From: Massilia glaciei
GTDB lineage: Bacteria > Pseudomonadota > Gammaproteobacteria > Burkholderiales > Burkholderiaceae_D
Direction: 5' to 3'
NCBI RefSeq assembly: GCF_003011895.2
Contig: NZ_PXWF02000092.1
Coordinates: 1 to 64,000 of the forward strand
Length of the DNA stretch: 64,000 bases
In this document: piece by piece, positions 8,495 through 16,947 of the stretch
How positions within the stretch are numbered: the first letter of the stretch is position 1
Layout: each line of letters begins with the position of its first letter
Notes under the pieces: generated by a model
Database searches by the model: none
What the model was told of the DNA's origin: nothing
The model's input: only the letters and a program-made list of their open reading frames with translations
Made by a program: the position numbers and the translations under genes

Positions 8495-8743
8495 CGTTTT
8501 CCTGATTGTTTGTGGGATTGCGCGATAGCCTATCAGAATCGCCGCTATCGAGCCCGCCTGGCCCGGCCCTTCGACGGGCGATCGCGGAGATGTAGTTCAA
8601 CTACCTTACGCGAAACTTACGCCAAGGGCGAACGCGTGCGTTTTGGAGGAATGATTCTAAGCTTCCAAAGTTCAGTGGACATTCACGCTGCGATGCATCA
8701 TTATCAAACCGTCTTCTCCACGTTCTACCAAGAATATGGAATT

Positions 8744-8773
8744 AGCCCACCCTCGAGGTGGGCGTTTTTTTGG
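8744..8773 (+). terminator. Rho-independent terminator
   Basis: GCCCACC-CTCGA-GGTGGGC followed by a run of seven T on the plus strand. No plus-strand gene lies just upstream, in 8495-8743. It may end an unseen small transcript, or act as a two-way barrier before the Lrp gene whose stop is at 8774. Confidence 0.7.
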
Positions 8774-9241
8774 TCAGATGGGTAGAGCGGTCTCGTATTT
8801 GACTTCGCGCAGCGCGACGCTGGTGTTGATCTGCGAGACGCCAGGCAGCTTGAGCAGCACGTTGTGCAGGAGGTCGTGGTAGCCGTCCATATCCGGGACC
8901 ACCAGTTTGACGATGTAGTCGGAGGTGCCCGTCACCTCGTAGCATTCCATGACGGCGGGACAGATTTTCATCTGCTCCTCGAATTGGGCGACTATCCCGG
9001 CCTCGTGCCGGCTTAGCGAGACATGCAGGATGCAACATAAGCCAAGGTCGACCTTGCGCCGCTCGAGGATGGCAGCGTAGCGCTTGATGTAACCGTTTTC
9101 CTCCAGCTCTTTTTGCCGGCGCCAGCATGGCGAGGCCGACATTCCCACCTTTTCAGACAACTCGTTGAGCGACAGGCGGCTGTTCTGCTGGAGCTCGCGC
9201 AAAATTTTCTGGGAGGTGGGGTCGAGGTTAGATTTGTCCAT
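8774..9241 (-). CDS. Lrp/AsnC-family transcriptional regulator
   Basis: 155 aa. Residues 8-60 carry the AsnC-type winged helix-turn-helix ('ILRELQQNSRLSLNELSEKV', 'MSASPCWRRQKELEENGYI'). Residues 70-150 are the RAM ligand-binding/oligomerisation domain ('CYEVTGTSDYIVKLVVPDM', 'VSQINTSVALREVKYETALP'). It is divergent from the indolepyruvate oxidoreductase gene with 140 bp between, so it probably controls that gene in response to an amino acid or aryl-pyruvate. That is inference from family and layout. Confidence 0.88.
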   Translation of the reverse strand: MDKSNLDPTSQKILRELQQNSRLSLNELSEKVGMSASPCWRRQKELEENGYIKRYAAILERRKVDLGLCCILHVSLSRHEAGIVAQFEEQMKICPAVMECYEVTGTSDYIVKLVVPDMDGYHDLLHNVLLKLPGVSQINTSVALREVKYETALPI

Positions 9242-9381
9242 GGATTGCTAGTGGGAGAAAGGATTTGCCCTGATTGTCCTCATATGGGACTGGATAGGAA
9301 TGATATTTCGCATCTTGAGATTATCATATTTCAATCGAGAGGTGCACTTCGCCACGTCCAAAACAATAGCAAGGAAACAAA
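9242..9381. promoter_or_regulatory. Divergent control region, Lrp-type regulator / iorAB fusion
   Basis: A 140-bp intergenic region that is clearly more AT-rich than its surroundings, with imperfect dyads around 9280-9340 (for example GATATTTC and the run ATTATCATATTTCAAT). Lrp-family proteins favour such AT-rich dyads. No exact operator can be assigned by eye. Confidence 0.4.
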
Positions 9382-12300
9382 ATGGGTTCGATGGAACAAG
9401 GTCTTGATGCAGTGGAACAGGGCGCCCCGTCGGCACTCGCGGACCCGGACTATCGACTCGACGACAACCTCAGGCGCACCAGCGGCCGCGTGTTCATGAC
9501 CGGCACCCAGGCCCTGATCCGGCTCGCCATCATGCAGAAGGCGCTCGACGAGCGCGACGGGCTCAATACCGCCGGCTTCATTTCCGGCTATCGCGGCTCG
9601 CCGCTCGGCGCGGTCGACCAGGAGGCGTGGCGCGCGTCGGCCTTGCTGCAAAAAAGCGGCATCGAGTTTCTGCCGGCGATTAACGAAGACCTTGCCGCCA
9701 CCGCCGTGCTGGGCTCGCAGCAGGTCGGCACCGACCCGCAGCGCACGGTCGATGGCGTGTTTGGCATGTGGTACGGCAAAGGACCGGGCGTCGACCGCTC
9801 CGGCGACGCGCTCAAACACGGCAACGCCTATGGCTCGTCGCGCATCGGCGGCGTGCTGGTCGTCGTCGGCGACGACCACGGCTGCGTTTCCTCGTCGATG
9901 CCGCACCAGAGCGAACATGCGCTGATGGCGTGGAGCATGCCTGTGCTCAACCCCGCCAACATCGAGGAGTATCTCGAATTCGGTCTTTACGGCTGGGCGC
10001 TGTCGCGCTTTTCGGGCACCTGGGTCGGCTTCAAGGCGATATCCGAAACGGTGGAGGGCGGCGCCGTCGTCGAACTGCCAAAATTGCCCACGTTCAGGCT
10101 TCCCGAAAGCTACATCCCACCTGGGAACGGCCTGCATTACCGTTGGCCCGACCTGCCGAGCCTCGAGATAGAGCAGCGCGTCGCCGACAAACTCGAGGCG
10201 GTGCATGCCTTTGCGCAGGTCAACTCGATCGACCGCCTGGTGGTGCCCGCGCCGTCGGCAAAGCTGGGCATCATATCGGCCGGCAAGGCCTATCTCGATC
10301 TGCTCGAAGCGCTCGAGCGTCTTGGATTGCCTCTGGCAAAGCTCGAACAGGCCGGTGTGCGCCTGTACAAGCCGGGCCTGACCTTTCCGCTTGAGCGGAC
10401 CCGGCTGCACGCCTTTGCCGATGGCCTGTCGGAGTTGCTGGTGGTCGAAGAGAAGGGCGACGTGATCGAAGCCCAGCTCAAAAGCTTGTTTTATAACATG
10501 GCGCCCGAGCGCCGTCCGATCGTCATCGGCAAAGCCGACGCGGCCGGCGCGCCCTTGTTGTCGGCCCTGGGCGAATTGCGCCCCTCGCGCATCGCGCCGG
10601 CGCTGATCCGCTGGCTCGGCCCCAAGATGCCGTCGCGCCAGCTCGAACAGCATCTGCCGCATTTTTGCCGTGCCGAGCAACTATCCAACGGCGCCGACAA
10701 GGTCAAGCGCACGCCGTATTTTTGCTCCGGCTGTCCGCACAACACGTCGACCAAGGTGCCGGAGGGCAGCCGCGCGCTGGCCGGCATCGGTTGCCATTTC
10801 ATGGCGACCTGGATGGACCGCGAGACCGTCAACCTGACCCAGATGGGTGGCGAGGGCGTGGCATGGGTGGCCGCCTCGCGCTTCAGCAAAGAAAAACACG
10901 TCTTCCAGAATTTGGGCGACGGAACGTATTACCACTCGGGCTATCTTGCCATCCGGCAGGCGATCGCGGCGCGGACGACGATCACGTACAAGATTTTGTT
11001 CAACGATGCCGTGGCGATGACGGGCGGCCAGCCGGTCGATGGCACATTGACGGTGCCGCAAATCGTGCAGCAGGTGCTTAGCGAGGGCGCGGTGCATGTG
11101 GTCGTCGTGACCGACGAGCCAGACAACTACGCGAACGTTAAGCTGCCCGGCGGCGTGAAGGTCCACCATCGCAGCGAACTCGATGTGATACAGCGCCGCT
11201 TGCGCGAGATCGAGGGTGTATCAATTCTTATCTACGACCAAACCTGCGCGGCCGAAAAGCGCCGCCGCCGCAAAAAGAACAAGCCCGGCAAGATCGCATT
11301 CCCCGATCCGGCGCGGCGCATGGTCATCAACCCGGCCGTGTGCGAAGGTTGCGGCGATTGCGGCGTGCAGTCGAACTGCCTGTCGATCCTGCCGCTCGAA
11401 ACAACGCTCGGCCGCAAACGCCAGATCGAACAGTCGTCCTGCAACAAGGATTATTCCTGCGTCGAAGGTTTCTGCCCGAGCTTCGTGTCGGTCATTGGCG
11501 GCAGCTTGAAAAAGCCGGCCAACTCGTCGATCGCCTTGCGCGATTTGGAAAGAATGCTCGAAGCCTATCCAAGGCCAGTGCCGTATGCCTACGACAAGCC
11601 GTTCGAGCTGCTCGTTGCCGGCGTCGGCGGCACGGGCATTGTGACGGTCGGCGCGCTGATCACGATGGCCGCACACCTCGAGGGCAAGGGCGCTTCCACG
11701 CTCGACTTCATGGGTTTTGCGCAAAAGGGCGGCGCGGTCATGTCGCATGTGCGCCTGGCGCGCTCGCCGAAGGCGCTCAACCAGGTGCGCATCGACCTGC
11801 AGCAGGCCGACGCCATTCTTGCCTGCGACCTGGTCGTGGCCTCGATGCCCGACGCGCTGGCGGTCATGCGCCGCAACCACACCAAAGTCATCGCCAACGA
11901 GTGCGAGATTCCGACGGCGGAATTTACCTGGAACCCGGACGCCGACATCCGCAAGGATGACCTGCTGCATAAAATCCGCGCCGCCGCCGGCGAAGGCTCG
12001 ACCTTCGGCCTCAACGCCCAGGAAACCGCCTCGCAGGTGCTGGGCGACCCCATCGGCGCCAATATTTTGATGATGGGCGCGGCGTGGCAGCGCGGACTGA
12101 TTCCTGTCAGCCTAGAGGCTTTGCTGCGCGCCATTGAACTCAATAACGTCGCGATCGACATGAACAAGAAGGCCTTCATGCTCGGGCGCCTGGTCGGTTC
12201 CGACGCCAACAGCGTCGCGCGCCTATTGGCGCCGGCGGCGAAGGTGATCCAGTTTTCGCCGCCTGCTTCGCTCGAGGAGATCGTCGCATTCCGCATCGAC

Positions 12301-12939
12301 TGGCTCACCAAGTACCAGAACGTCGCCTACGCGGAAGCGTATCGCGCGGCCGTGGGCAAGGTGGAGGCGAAGGAGGTCGACGTCGACGGCGCCGCGTCGA
12401 AGAAACCCCTGACCAAGGCCGTGGCCCGCTATTTGTTCAAAGTGATGGCCTACAAGGACGAATACGAAGTCGCGCGCCTGCACACCGATAAGAGTTTTCT
12501 CGACAGTGTGCGCAGTCAGTTCGAGGGCGATTTGCGCCTTGAATACCATCTGGCGCCGCCCGCGATAGCCAAGAAAAAGCCCGGCACCGACGTTCCCGCG
12601 AAAATGCGTTTTGGGCAGTGGATGCAGACCGCGTTCCGTGTTTTGGCGCCCTTAAAGGTCGTGCGGGGCACCCCGTTCGACGTGTTCGGCTACACCGAGG
12701 AACGGCGCCACGAGCGGCGACTGCGGTCCGAGTACTTTGCCCTGACCGATTTGATTGCCACCAAGCTCACGCCGGAGAACAAGCAATTGGCCTTGAAGCT
12801 GGCGCAGGTTCCCGAGAAGATCCGCGGTTACGGCCACATCAAAGCGGCCAATATGAACAAGGCCAGGTTGGAGAGCGAGCAGCTGATGGCCGAGTTTAAG
12901 AGCGCGGCGAAAGTCATTGTGCTGCAACGGCAGGGTTGA
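9382..12939 (+). CDS. Indolepyruvate ferredoxin oxidoreductase, fused alpha-beta type
   Basis: 1185 aa, the length of the fused IorA-IorB enzymes that oxidatively decarboxylate indolepyruvate and other aryl pyruvates to the acyl-CoA, passing electrons to ferredoxin. The N-terminal pyrimidine-binding domain is followed at about residues 445-600 by the thiamine-diphosphate domain ('YFCSGCPHNTSTKVPEGSR', 'GIGCHFMATWM'). An Fe-S motif 'VCEGCGDCGVQSNC' lies at about 653. The gamma-type domain starts near residue 745 ('VAGVGGTGIVTVGALI'), and a DUF6537-like tail follows from about 970. Start ATG 9382 follows AAGGAAAC. The role is probably catabolism of aromatic or branched amino acids, consistent with the divergent Lrp-type regulator. 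Confidence 0.93.
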   Translation: MGSMEQGLDAVEQGAPSALADPDYRLDDNLRRTSGRVFMTGTQALIRLAIMQKALDERDGLNTAGFISGYRGSPLGAVDQEAWRASALLQKSGIEFLPAINEDLAATAVLGSQQVGTDPQRTVDGVFGMWYGKGPGVDRSGDALKHGNAYGSSRIGGVLVVVGDDHGCVSSSMPHQSEHALMAWSMPVLNPANIEEYLEFGLYGWALSRFSGTWVGFKAISETVEGGAVVELPKLPTFRLPESYIPPGNGLHYRWPDLPSLEIEQRVADKLEAVHAFAQVNSIDRLVVPAPSAKLGIISAGKAYLDLLEALERLGLPLAKLEQAGVRLYKPGLTFPLERTRLHAFADGLSELLVVEEKGDVIEAQLKSLFYNMAPERRPIVIGKADAAGAPLLSALGELRPSRIAPALIRWLGPKMPSRQLEQHLPHFCRAEQLSNGADKVKRTPYFCSGCPHNTSTKVPEGSRALAGIGCHFMATWMDRETVNLTQMGGEGVAWVAASRFSKEKHVFQNLGDGTYYHSGYLAIRQAIAARTTITYKILFNDAVAMTGGQPVDGTLTVPQIVQQVLSEGAVHVVVVTDEPDNYANVKLPGGVKVHHRSELDVIQRRLREIEGVSILIYDQTCAAEKRRRRKKNKPGKIAFPDPARRMVINPAVCEGCGDCGVQSNCLSILPLETTLGRKRQIEQSSCNKDYSCVEGFCPSFVSVIGGSLKKPANSSIALRDLERMLEAYPRPVPYAYDKPFELLVAGVGGTGIVTVGALITMAAHLEGKGASTLDFMGFAQKGGAVMSHVRLARSPKALNQVRIDLQQADAILACDLVVASMPDALAVMRRNHTKVIANECEIPTAEFTWNPDADIRKDDLLHKIRAAAGEGSTFGLNAQETASQVLGDPIGANILMMGAAWQRGLIPVSLEALLRAIELNNVAIDMNKKAFMLGRLVGSDANSVARLLAPAAKVIQFSPPASLEEIVAFRIDWLTKYQNVAYAEAYRAAVGKVEAKEVDVDGAASKKPLTKAVARYLFKVMAYKDEYEVARLHTDKSFLDSVRSQFEGDLRLEYHLAPPAIAKKKPGTDVPAKMRFGQWMQTAFRVLAPLKVVRGTPFDVFGYTEERRHERRLRSEYFALTDLIATKLTPENKQLALKLAQVPEKIRGYGHIKAANMNKARLESEQLMAEFKSAAKVIVLQRQG

Positions 12940-13012
12940 CCTCTCAGCTCGATCGGAAATCGACGGGCGGTTTTAGCTGGACATTCGCTTGAGTGTAAAT
13001 TAAGTTGAAGGC

Positions 13013-13219
13013 ATGACCGACACCCGCCCGCGCACCATACGCCATCCGCAACTTGAGCCGGACATTCCGCCGGCGCCGATTCCGCCGGTCCAACCTGGCC
13101 TGGAAGACTGCTGCCGCGGCGGCTGCACGCCATGCGTCTTCGAGCTCTACGACGAGGCGCTCACGCGCTACGAAACCGCGCTGGCGAGGTGGAAGTCGCG
13201 CCACGCCGCCCGCGGCTGA
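13013..13219 (+). CDS. Small oxidoreductase-like-domain protein
   Basis: 68 aa. It matches the short 'oxidoreductase-like' domain: a Pro-rich start, then 'EDCCRGGCTPCVFELYDEAL', where the Cys-Cys-x3-Cys-x2-Cys pattern followed by FELY is diagnostic. The pattern suggests metal or Fe-S binding, but no reaction is established for stand-alone members. It follows the indolepyruvate oxidoreductase by 73 bp on the same strand and might be co-transcribed. Confidence 0.7.
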   Translation: MTDTRPRTIRHPQLEPDIPPAPIPPVQPGLEDCCRGGCTPCVFELYDEALTRYETALARWKSRHAARG

Positions 13220-13432
13220 ACAAACGTGGAACATCGCTTGCGCGGCGCACCGAATGCCGCGCGGGACGTCACCGCATCGCCAACCTCATTGCAATGATCA
13301 AGAACGCGACGGAGCCGGCGCGCACGCCCAAGCACAGTAAGCTGCTCATGGGTATTCGCGCTGGCGAGACGCGGCTTGATTGCCGGGGAAAACTAGTTCA
13401 CACTTGTTCGTTCAAATTGTATTTGGAAATTC

Positions 13433-13849
13433 ATGAGCAAGTTTCGGCCCCACGGGAACTACAAGCTGCGCCTTGACGGCCGAATACTTGTGTCCGATTT
13501 GCAGGGTCCCTGGAACCTGGAACTGGTCGATGCCTGGATGCGGGCGGCATACCCGATGGTCAAGGAGCTCGCCGCCACAGGCCCGCATGTGCACCTGACC
13601 GTCGTCACCGGCTCCCTGTTGTGCACGCCCGAATCCCTCGACAGGCTGACCGAGGTCATCGTGTACACCACCGCGCATATGAAATGCGTTGGCAATCCTG
13701 TCGTCGCCGCCGCAGAGGTCGAGGGCCGGGCGCTTTTCGAACCCATGTATGCCCGTATTTACGACGGCAGTCCGCCCCGCGGCCTTTTCTACGATATTGA
13801 AACCGCCAAAACGTGGGCGCTCGAGTTATTGGCTAAAGAGGGCTTCTAA
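13433..13849 (+). CDS. Conserved hypothetical protein, SpoIIAA/STAS-like
   Basis: 138 aa, soluble. The pattern of alternating strands and helices ('RILVSDLQGPWNLELVDAWM', 'HVHLTVVTGSLLCTPESLDR') resembles STAS/SpoIIAA-like folds seen in many short proteobacterial proteins, but no signature residue is present. It lies 60 bp before the DUF455 gene on the same strand. Function unknown. Confidence 0.55.
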   Translation: MSKFRPHGNYKLRLDGRILVSDLQGPWNLELVDAWMRAAYPMVKELAATGPHVHLTVVTGSLLCTPESLDRLTEVIVYTTAHMKCVGNPVVAAAEVEGRALFEPMYARIYDGSPPRGLFYDIETAKTWALELLAKEGF

Positions 13850-13908
13850 GCGCCTGACGCCAAATCGCATTTGGTACACTACGTCCTTTTGTCGGATGGG
13901 ACCACACG

Positions 13909-14709
13909 ATGGCGCGACCGCCCGAGCTGCGTGCATACGCGCTGCAATGCCTGCTTGAAACCGATCCAACCGACAAAGCCGAGGCTGTCGCGACCATGGC
14001 GGACGCCTTTGCCGCTGGTGCTCTGTGCGTGGAAAGTCGCGGCGACCTGCCCGTTTCGGGCGTCATTCCCGGCCGCCCGGCGCGCCCGGAGCTGGTACCG
14101 CCACGGCTCGTGGGGCGCCGCTCGATGGTCACCGTGGAAGGGCGCGCGATGCTGATCCATTCGCTGGCCCACATCGAATTCAACGCCACCAATCTCGCCC
14201 TGGACGCACTCTGGCGCTTCCCGGATATGCCGGTCGCCTATTACACCGACTGGCTGCGCGTGGCAAAGGAGGAGGCGATCCATTTCTCGCTGCTCACGGC
14301 GCATCTGCAAAAACTCGGCTACCAATATGGCGATTTTCCGGCCCACGACAGCTTGTGGGAGATGGTCGAGAAAACCCGCGGCGACATCGTGGCCCGCATG
14401 GCGCTGGTGCCGCGCACGCTCGAGGCGCGCGGCCTCGACGCGATACCGCCCTTGCGCGCCAAGATCGCGCAGGCCGGCGACATGGAAGCCGCCGCCATTC
14501 TGGAGCGCATCCTGTGCGACGAAATTGGGCATGTCGAGATCGGCAACCGCTGGTATCGCTATTTGTGCGATCAGCGCGGCATCGAGCCGCGCGCCACCTA
14601 CGACGAACTGGCAAAGCGTTACGAGGCGCCCGTTCTAAAAGGGCCTTTCAATATCGAAGCGCGCCGGCTCGCCGGTTTTACCGAAGCCGAGCTGACGGGC
14701 TTCGCCTGA
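13909..14709 (+). CDS. Ferritin-like DUF455 protein
   Basis: 266 aa. It carries the helical ferritin-like core with metal-ligand motifs: 'HIEFNATNLALDALWRF', 'RVAKEEAIHFSLL' (ExxH) and 'ILCDEIGHVEIGNRW' (ExxH). The arrangement fits a di-iron carboxylate centre. Family members are uncharacterised and often assumed to be oxygenases or metal proteins. Start ATG 13909 is used, although a ribosome site is not obvious. Confidence 0.8.
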   Translation: MARPPELRAYALQCLLETDPTDKAEAVATMADAFAAGALCVESRGDLPVSGVIPGRPARPELVPPRLVGRRSMVTVEGRAMLIHSLAHIEFNATNLALDALWRFPDMPVAYYTDWLRVAKEEAIHFSLLTAHLQKLGYQYGDFPAHDSLWEMVEKTRGDIVARMALVPRTLEARGLDAIPPLRAKIAQAGDMEAAAILERILCDEIGHVEIGNRWYRYLCDQRGIEPRATYDELAKRYEAPVLKGPFNIEARRLAGFTEAELTGFA

Positions 14710-14725
14710 TTTCAAAGCGAAGGCA

Positions 14726-15205
14726 TCAGGTCCTGTTCGCGACGGTGCCGCTGCGATGCCACCCCCTACGCGTTCCCGCGGCAAAGCCAAGACCGGTCGC
14801 GAGACAGATAGCCGACGTGACAATGAGAATGGCGTTGATGCCGACGCCATCGTACAGGCCGATCATTTTTTGTGGCCACAACAACACAAGGGGGATGAAC
14901 GCGACGCCGTGAATGAGCAGTGCGGTGGTGATTAGCACGAGTGCCGTCCTTAGAAAAGGCAGCCGCGGGATAAGGCCCGCGCCAGAAAATGCAAAGCCCG
15001 CGCATGCGAATAATACGGCGGCCGCAAAGAGGCAGACGATGACCGGAAACGCGTGGCCTTTGGCTGCAAGTCGCACGATCGGTTCAGTCGCGCCGATCAA
15101 TCTATACCAGGCAGGGCCGCCAAAGATAACCGCCACATGCAAAAGGCCACCGGCGGCCGCGGCGATTCCTGACCAAATCAGATAGTTGTTCTTAGCTTGT
15201 TGCAT
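14726..15205 (-). CDS. Four-helix membrane protein, unknown
   Basis: 159 aa from ATG 15205. Four hydrophobic segments at about residues 8-28, 48-70, 80-102 and 112-140 make it a small inner-membrane protein. The pattern resembles short hypothetical membrane proteins of Oxalobacteraceae, but no named family is recognised. It is convergent with the DUF455 gene, 16 bp from its stop. Confidence 0.55.
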   Translation of the reverse strand: MQQAKNNYLIWSGIAAAAGGLLHVAVIFGGPAWYRLIGATEPIVRLAAKGHAFPVIVCLFAAAVLFACAGFAFSGAGLIPRLPFLRTALVLITTALLIHGVAFIPLVLLWPQKMIGLYDGVGINAILIVTSAICLATGLGFAAGTRRGWHRSGTVANRT

Positions 15206-15383
15206 GGGTTCCTTTGATGACTTGGTGCGCAAGCAGCATGCTTGCAAGCTTGCAAGCTAGCAAAATCGCCGCGTCGGCTGCTACAGTATGCGACGGGCCG
15301 CATAAAAAGCGGCCCGAGAGGTGGAAACCCGCCATTGCCTCGCTGGACGAACAACGCTGTGGCCTTTCAAAGGATCCCAAACA

Positions 15384-15632
15384 TTGAAGCACCATCGATC
15401 GGCATTCCTTCTTTGGCTTGGCCTCCTTGCGGCCCAAACCGCGCAGGCCGACGACATCACGGCCTATAAGGCCCGGATTGTTCCGGACATCGCCGCCAAA
15501 TCCCTATCCGGCACCACGCGCATCTTCATCAGCATACGGCGGGACGCACCTCGGCGCCGCTATTTGCGCAATGGGTTTATTGAAATCCCCGGCCTCATCC
15601 GGTACGATCCACGCGGCATCAACGTTTTCTGA
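15384..15632 (+). CDS. Short secreted protein, possibly a truncated N-terminus
   Basis: About 82 aa from TTG 15384. 'HHRSAFLLWLGLLAAQTAQA' is a clean signal peptide. The mature part of about 60 residues ('DDITAYKARIVPDIAAKSLS') starts like a larger exported enzyme and then turns into Arg-rich sequence before the stop, suggesting a frameshift or deletion after about residue 48. It lies 10 bp before the thioesterase gene. Function unknown. Confidence 0.4.
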   Translation: MKHHRSAFLLWLGLLAAQTAQADDITAYKARIVPDIAAKSLSGTTRIFISIRRDAPRRRYLRNGFIEIPGLIRYDPRGINVF

Positions 15633-15642
15633 AGGAGTCACC

Positions 15643-16107
15643 TTGGCCTGGGATTATCCGGATCCATTTACTTGCGCGCTATCGCCGCGCGCCGACGACA
15701 TCGACGGTCTGAACCACACCAACAACGCCGTCTACGTGCGCTGGTGCGAACAGATTGGCTGGGCCCACTCGGAAAAGCTGGGCCTGGGCTTGGGCGACTA
15801 CCAGCGCCTCGACCGCGCCATGGCGATCCGGCGCGGCGAATACGATTATCTGTTGCCGACCTTTGACGGCGAGGCGCTGACCCTGGCCACCTGGCTGGTG
15901 GCGGGCGACGGCAAGATCGCGATGGAGCGCCGCTTCCAACTGATCAGGGAGCACGACCAGGTCACGGTGCTGCGCGGGCGCTGGGATCTGGTCTGCATCG
16001 AGATCAGCACCGGCCGGGTGCGCCGCATGCCGCCAGAATTCCTCGCGGCCTACATGGCGCAAGTGGTGCGGGTGGCGGTTCCCCGAACCGGCGATCCGCT
16101 ACAATAA
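15643..16107 (+). CDS. Acyl-CoA thioesterase, 4HBT hotdog family
   Basis: 154 aa from TTG 15643, which follows GAAGGAG with good spacing. 'DDIDGLNHTNNAVYVRWCEQ' is the 4-hydroxybenzoyl-CoA thioesterase-type motif, with the catalytic Asp replaced in the usual YbgC-like style (DxxxHxNNxxY). Later strands ('EYDYLLPTFDGEALTLATWL') complete one hotdog fold. It probably hydrolyses short or aromatic acyl-CoA in the cytoplasm. The substrate is not predictable. Confidence 0.8.
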   Translation: MAWDYPDPFTCALSPRADDIDGLNHTNNAVYVRWCEQIGWAHSEKLGLGLGDYQRLDRAMAIRRGEYDYLLPTFDGEALTLATWLVAGDGKIAMERRFQLIREHDQVTVLRGRWDLVCIEISTGRVRRMPPEFLAAYMAQVVRVAVPRTGDPLQ

Positions 16108-16245
16108 TGCCGGGATATCCCCCGATCAAATTCTTCGATCAACCGGTGAATTTGGCCATGTCAAAACGACTCTTCCTCTCGCTGTCGTCGTTGGGCCAAG
16201 CGCGCGAGCGCCCCCGGGAGGTTTGTGCCGGGGGCTCCGTCAACG

Positions 16246-16587
16246 CTATGCCTGCTCGATTTCCCACGAATAGCGGATCTTGGTCCAGACCGGCGCATGG
16301 CCGCTGTCGGCCGCGCGCGGTCCGAATTTGCAGCGCGATCCCCCGGCCAGCGAGGCCTTGTCCAATTTCGACGAGCCGCTCGATTTGAGAATCTTCGCAT
16401 CCAAAATATTGCCGTCGGGCTCGACCAGGAATGCGAGTTCCACATCGCCTTGCACATCGTCGTTGACCCATGCCGACGCATACTCGGGGGTCGGGCAACT
16501 GGCCGACAGCTTGGCGGCGTGGGCCGGCGTGGCGATGGTTGCGGCCAACAAGGCGGCAGCGGCAAAAACAGGTTTGATAGCAGTCAT
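16246..16587 (-). CDS. Exported TonB C-terminal-domain protein
   Basis: 113 aa from ATG 16587, with GGGAG five bases upstream. A signal peptide ('AAALLAATIATPAHA') precedes a single TonB-C-like domain: 'CPTPEYASAWVNDDVQGDVE', 'FLVEPDGNILDAKILKSSGS', ending 'WTKIRYSWEIEQA'. It lacks the N-terminal membrane anchor and Pro-rich spacer of true TonB, so it cannot transduce energy as TonB does. Such periplasmic stand-alone domains have no clear role. Two cysteines may form a disulfide. Confidence 0.75.
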   Translation of the reverse strand: MTAIKPVFAAAALLAATIATPAHAAKLSASCPTPEYASAWVNDDVQGDVELAFLVEPDGNILDAKILKSSGSSKLDKASLAGGSRCKFGPRAADSGHAPVWTKIRYSWEIEQA

Positions 16588-16947
16588 GATAACTCCCAAT
16601 GTTATTAAATTGAATTAACCCGGCGCCGGCTGCGGGTGCAGTCCTGATCGCCCTTAATTCAATATACTGCGCTGCACAATTCGCCGTGATTTTTAGTTCG
16701 CATGGTCGATCTGCGCGCCGACTATATCTGAAAACACGCACCAATAATGGTCGCGCGGCCGCGCGTTCGGCGCCCCGCTTTCCCGAAAAGGGTGCGCGTT
16801 TTTGCCGATGCGCGAGATAATGCGGCGCGCGCGCGGCAAAACGCACCAACAAGGCCGCCGGCGCGATCGACAAAAAATTTGTTGCAAATTCGTCGCGCGG
16901 ACCCGATCGACCGATCCGGGGCCTGCGCCGGCACCAGGGAGTATTAG
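16588..16947. other. Divergent intergenic region
   Basis: 360 bp between the TonB-like gene (minus) and the phytase-like esterase (plus). It should hold both promoters. The AT-rich patch at 16872-16890 could contribute, but no confident -10/-35 pair is seen. No gene. Confidence 0.3.
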
